This document shows positions 6,232-6,820 of a stretch of 6,820 nucleotides of DNA, piece by piece. Source of the stretch: Pseudomonadota bacterium (GTDB lineage Bacteria > Pseudomonadota > Alphaproteobacteria > Acetobacterales > Acetobacteraceae); contig JAJXSZ010000172.1 in the NCBI GenBank assembly GCA_021784255.1, positions 1 through 6,820 on the forward strand. The letters are read 5' to 3'. How positions within the stretch are numbered: position 1 is the first letter of the stretch; each line of letters starts with the position of its first letter. Position numbers and translations under genes: made by a program. Under the pieces are notes generated by a model. That model was given only the letters and a program-made list of their open reading frames with translations, had not been told where the DNA came from and ran no database searches.

Positions 6232-6307
6232 CGCCGCGGCGTGGTTTCGCCCTGCCCCGCCGTCCCGGCGGCGACGTGTCGGCGGCCTGGACGCAGGAAT
6301 GGACTTG

Positions 6308-6820
6308 ATGATTCGTGCCGGCGCGGTTCGCGCCCTGCCATGGTTGGCGGCTTGCGGCATCGCGCTTGCTGCGCTTGCTCTGCCCGCCCTCGCCGTACCC
6401 GCCCTCGCGCTCCCCGCTCACGCGGCCGGGTTTCAGCCCTGCAACCCGACGGACCCCAACCAGGTGCGGCTGGTGATCAGCGTCAGCGGCATGCGCTCAG
6501 CCGCCGGCAGCGTTGCCATCACCATCTATCCCAACGACGCCGGGCATTTCCTCGACGGCAAGTACAAGGTGGCCCGCCAGGCGTTGCCGGTCGCGCTGCC
6601 GGTCACGCATGCCTGCTTCGCCGTCGCCGCGCCGGGCTATTACGCCGTGGCCCTGTTCCATGACCGCGACAACAGCGGCAGCTTCCGGACCACGGCGCTG
6701 GGCCTGCCGGCCGAGGGATATGGGTTTTCCAACAACCCGAAGCTCGTCTTCGGCCCGCCGGGGCTGGCGAGCGTGCGGTTCCGCGCGCATCGCGGCGACA
6801 ACCCGATCGGCGGGCTGATG
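6308..6820 (+). CDS. Secreted DUF2141 domain-containing protein, 3'-partial
   Basis: This exported protein of unknown function belongs to the DUF2141 family; 171 residues are visible and the frame runs off the right edge. The N-terminus has a signal peptide: MIRAGAVR, a hydrophobic stretch to about residue 37, and a likely cleavage after PAHA or PAHAA. The mature part begins GFQPCNPTDPNQVRLVISVS. Family features are VRLVISVSGMRSAAGSVAIT near the start, the Tyr-Ala-Val core YYAVALFHDRDNSGSF, LGLPAEGYGFSNN and FGPPGLASVRF. Only a short C-terminal piece should be missing. The ATG at 6308 is preferred because AGGA (6295-6298) lies 9 nt upstream; an in-frame ATG at 6299 directly abuts that AGGA and would add three residues. 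The protein is expected in the periplasm or outside the cell. It is divergent from the glycosyltransferase operon, so a functional link is not shown. Confidence 0.88.
   Translation, partial: MIRAGAVRALPWLAACGIALAALALPALAVPALALPAHAAGFQPCNPTDPNQVRLVISVSGMRSAAGSVAITIYPNDAGHFLDGKYKVARQALPVALPVTHACFAVAAPGYYAVALFHDRDNSGSFRTTALGLPAEGYGFSNNPKLVFGPPGLASVRFRAHRGDNPIGGLM

Larger units (their letters stand above)
5957..6307. other. Divergent intergenic region (351 bases)
   Basis: No protein gene is supported here. From left to right it holds the leader of the minus-strand glycosyltransferase, with a 6-bp GC stem (GCCGCC 5983-5988 with GGCGGC 5995-6000). Next comes the palindromic repeat cluster at about 6004-6142. 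The last part is a GC-rich stretch with a weak promoter candidate upstream of the DUF2141 gene. Open frames crossing it on the minus strand are low-complexity and show no family features. Promoters for both flanking genes must lie here unless transcription reads in. Confidence 0.7.

Noticed and set aside
5730..6341. Minus-strand open frame across the intergenic repeats
   Set aside because: It is in a different frame from the GT4 homology, crosses the palindromes and shows no conserved features.
1..6820. Novel defence or toxin-antitoxin system
   Set aside because: All six genes fall into transport, glycosylation, deacetylation or DUF2141 families. I see no nuclease, toxin, reverse transcriptase or NTPase outside the ABC ATPase.

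Overview
The window looks like chromosomal DNA of a GC-rich alphaproteobacterium. The evidence is the overall base composition, an alphaproteobacterial style of intergenic palindrome, and the gene families present. Order or family cannot be fixed from this sequence. Rhodospirillales/Acetobacteraceae-like or Rhizobiales-like hosts are guesses only. There are six protein-coding genes, two of them cut by the window edges. I see no rRNA, tRNA, CRISPR array or transposase.

Left block (1-2653, + strand): the end of a peptide/glutathione-type ABC importer operon. A DppC/GsiD-type inner-membrane permease, probably lacking its first residues, overlaps by ATGA a GsiA-like ATPase in which both nucleotide-binding domains are fused in one chain. 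The partner permease and the periplasmic binding protein should lie to the left, outside the window. A GC-rich hairpin without a T-tract sits between this operon and the next gene.

Middle block (2755-5956): a glycan-related group. A GT4-type glycosyltransferase on the + strand converges on a two-gene minus-strand operon that encodes a second GT4 glycosyltransferase followed by a PIG-L/LmbE-type deacetylase, with a 26-bp overlap. The convergent stop codons lie inside the two arms of one perfect 9-bp inverted repeat. Two sugar transferases plus a probable N-acetyl-sugar deacetylase suggest synthesis or modification of a surface glycan, glycolipid or small glycoside. The product cannot be read from this sequence.

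Right block (5957-6820): a 351-base divergent intergenic region. It carries a cluster of nested inverted and direct repeats (about 6004-6142) that folds on paper into a long stem, then a GC-rich leader. It is followed by a secreted DUF2141-family protein running off the right edge.

The most notable points are these. The minus-strand glycosyltransferase has no ATG, GTG or TTG at its true N-terminus and seems to start at CTG. The 6004-6142 repeat element can form two mutually exclusive folds. A hairpin contains both convergent stop codons. I did not find a convincing novel defence or mobile system.
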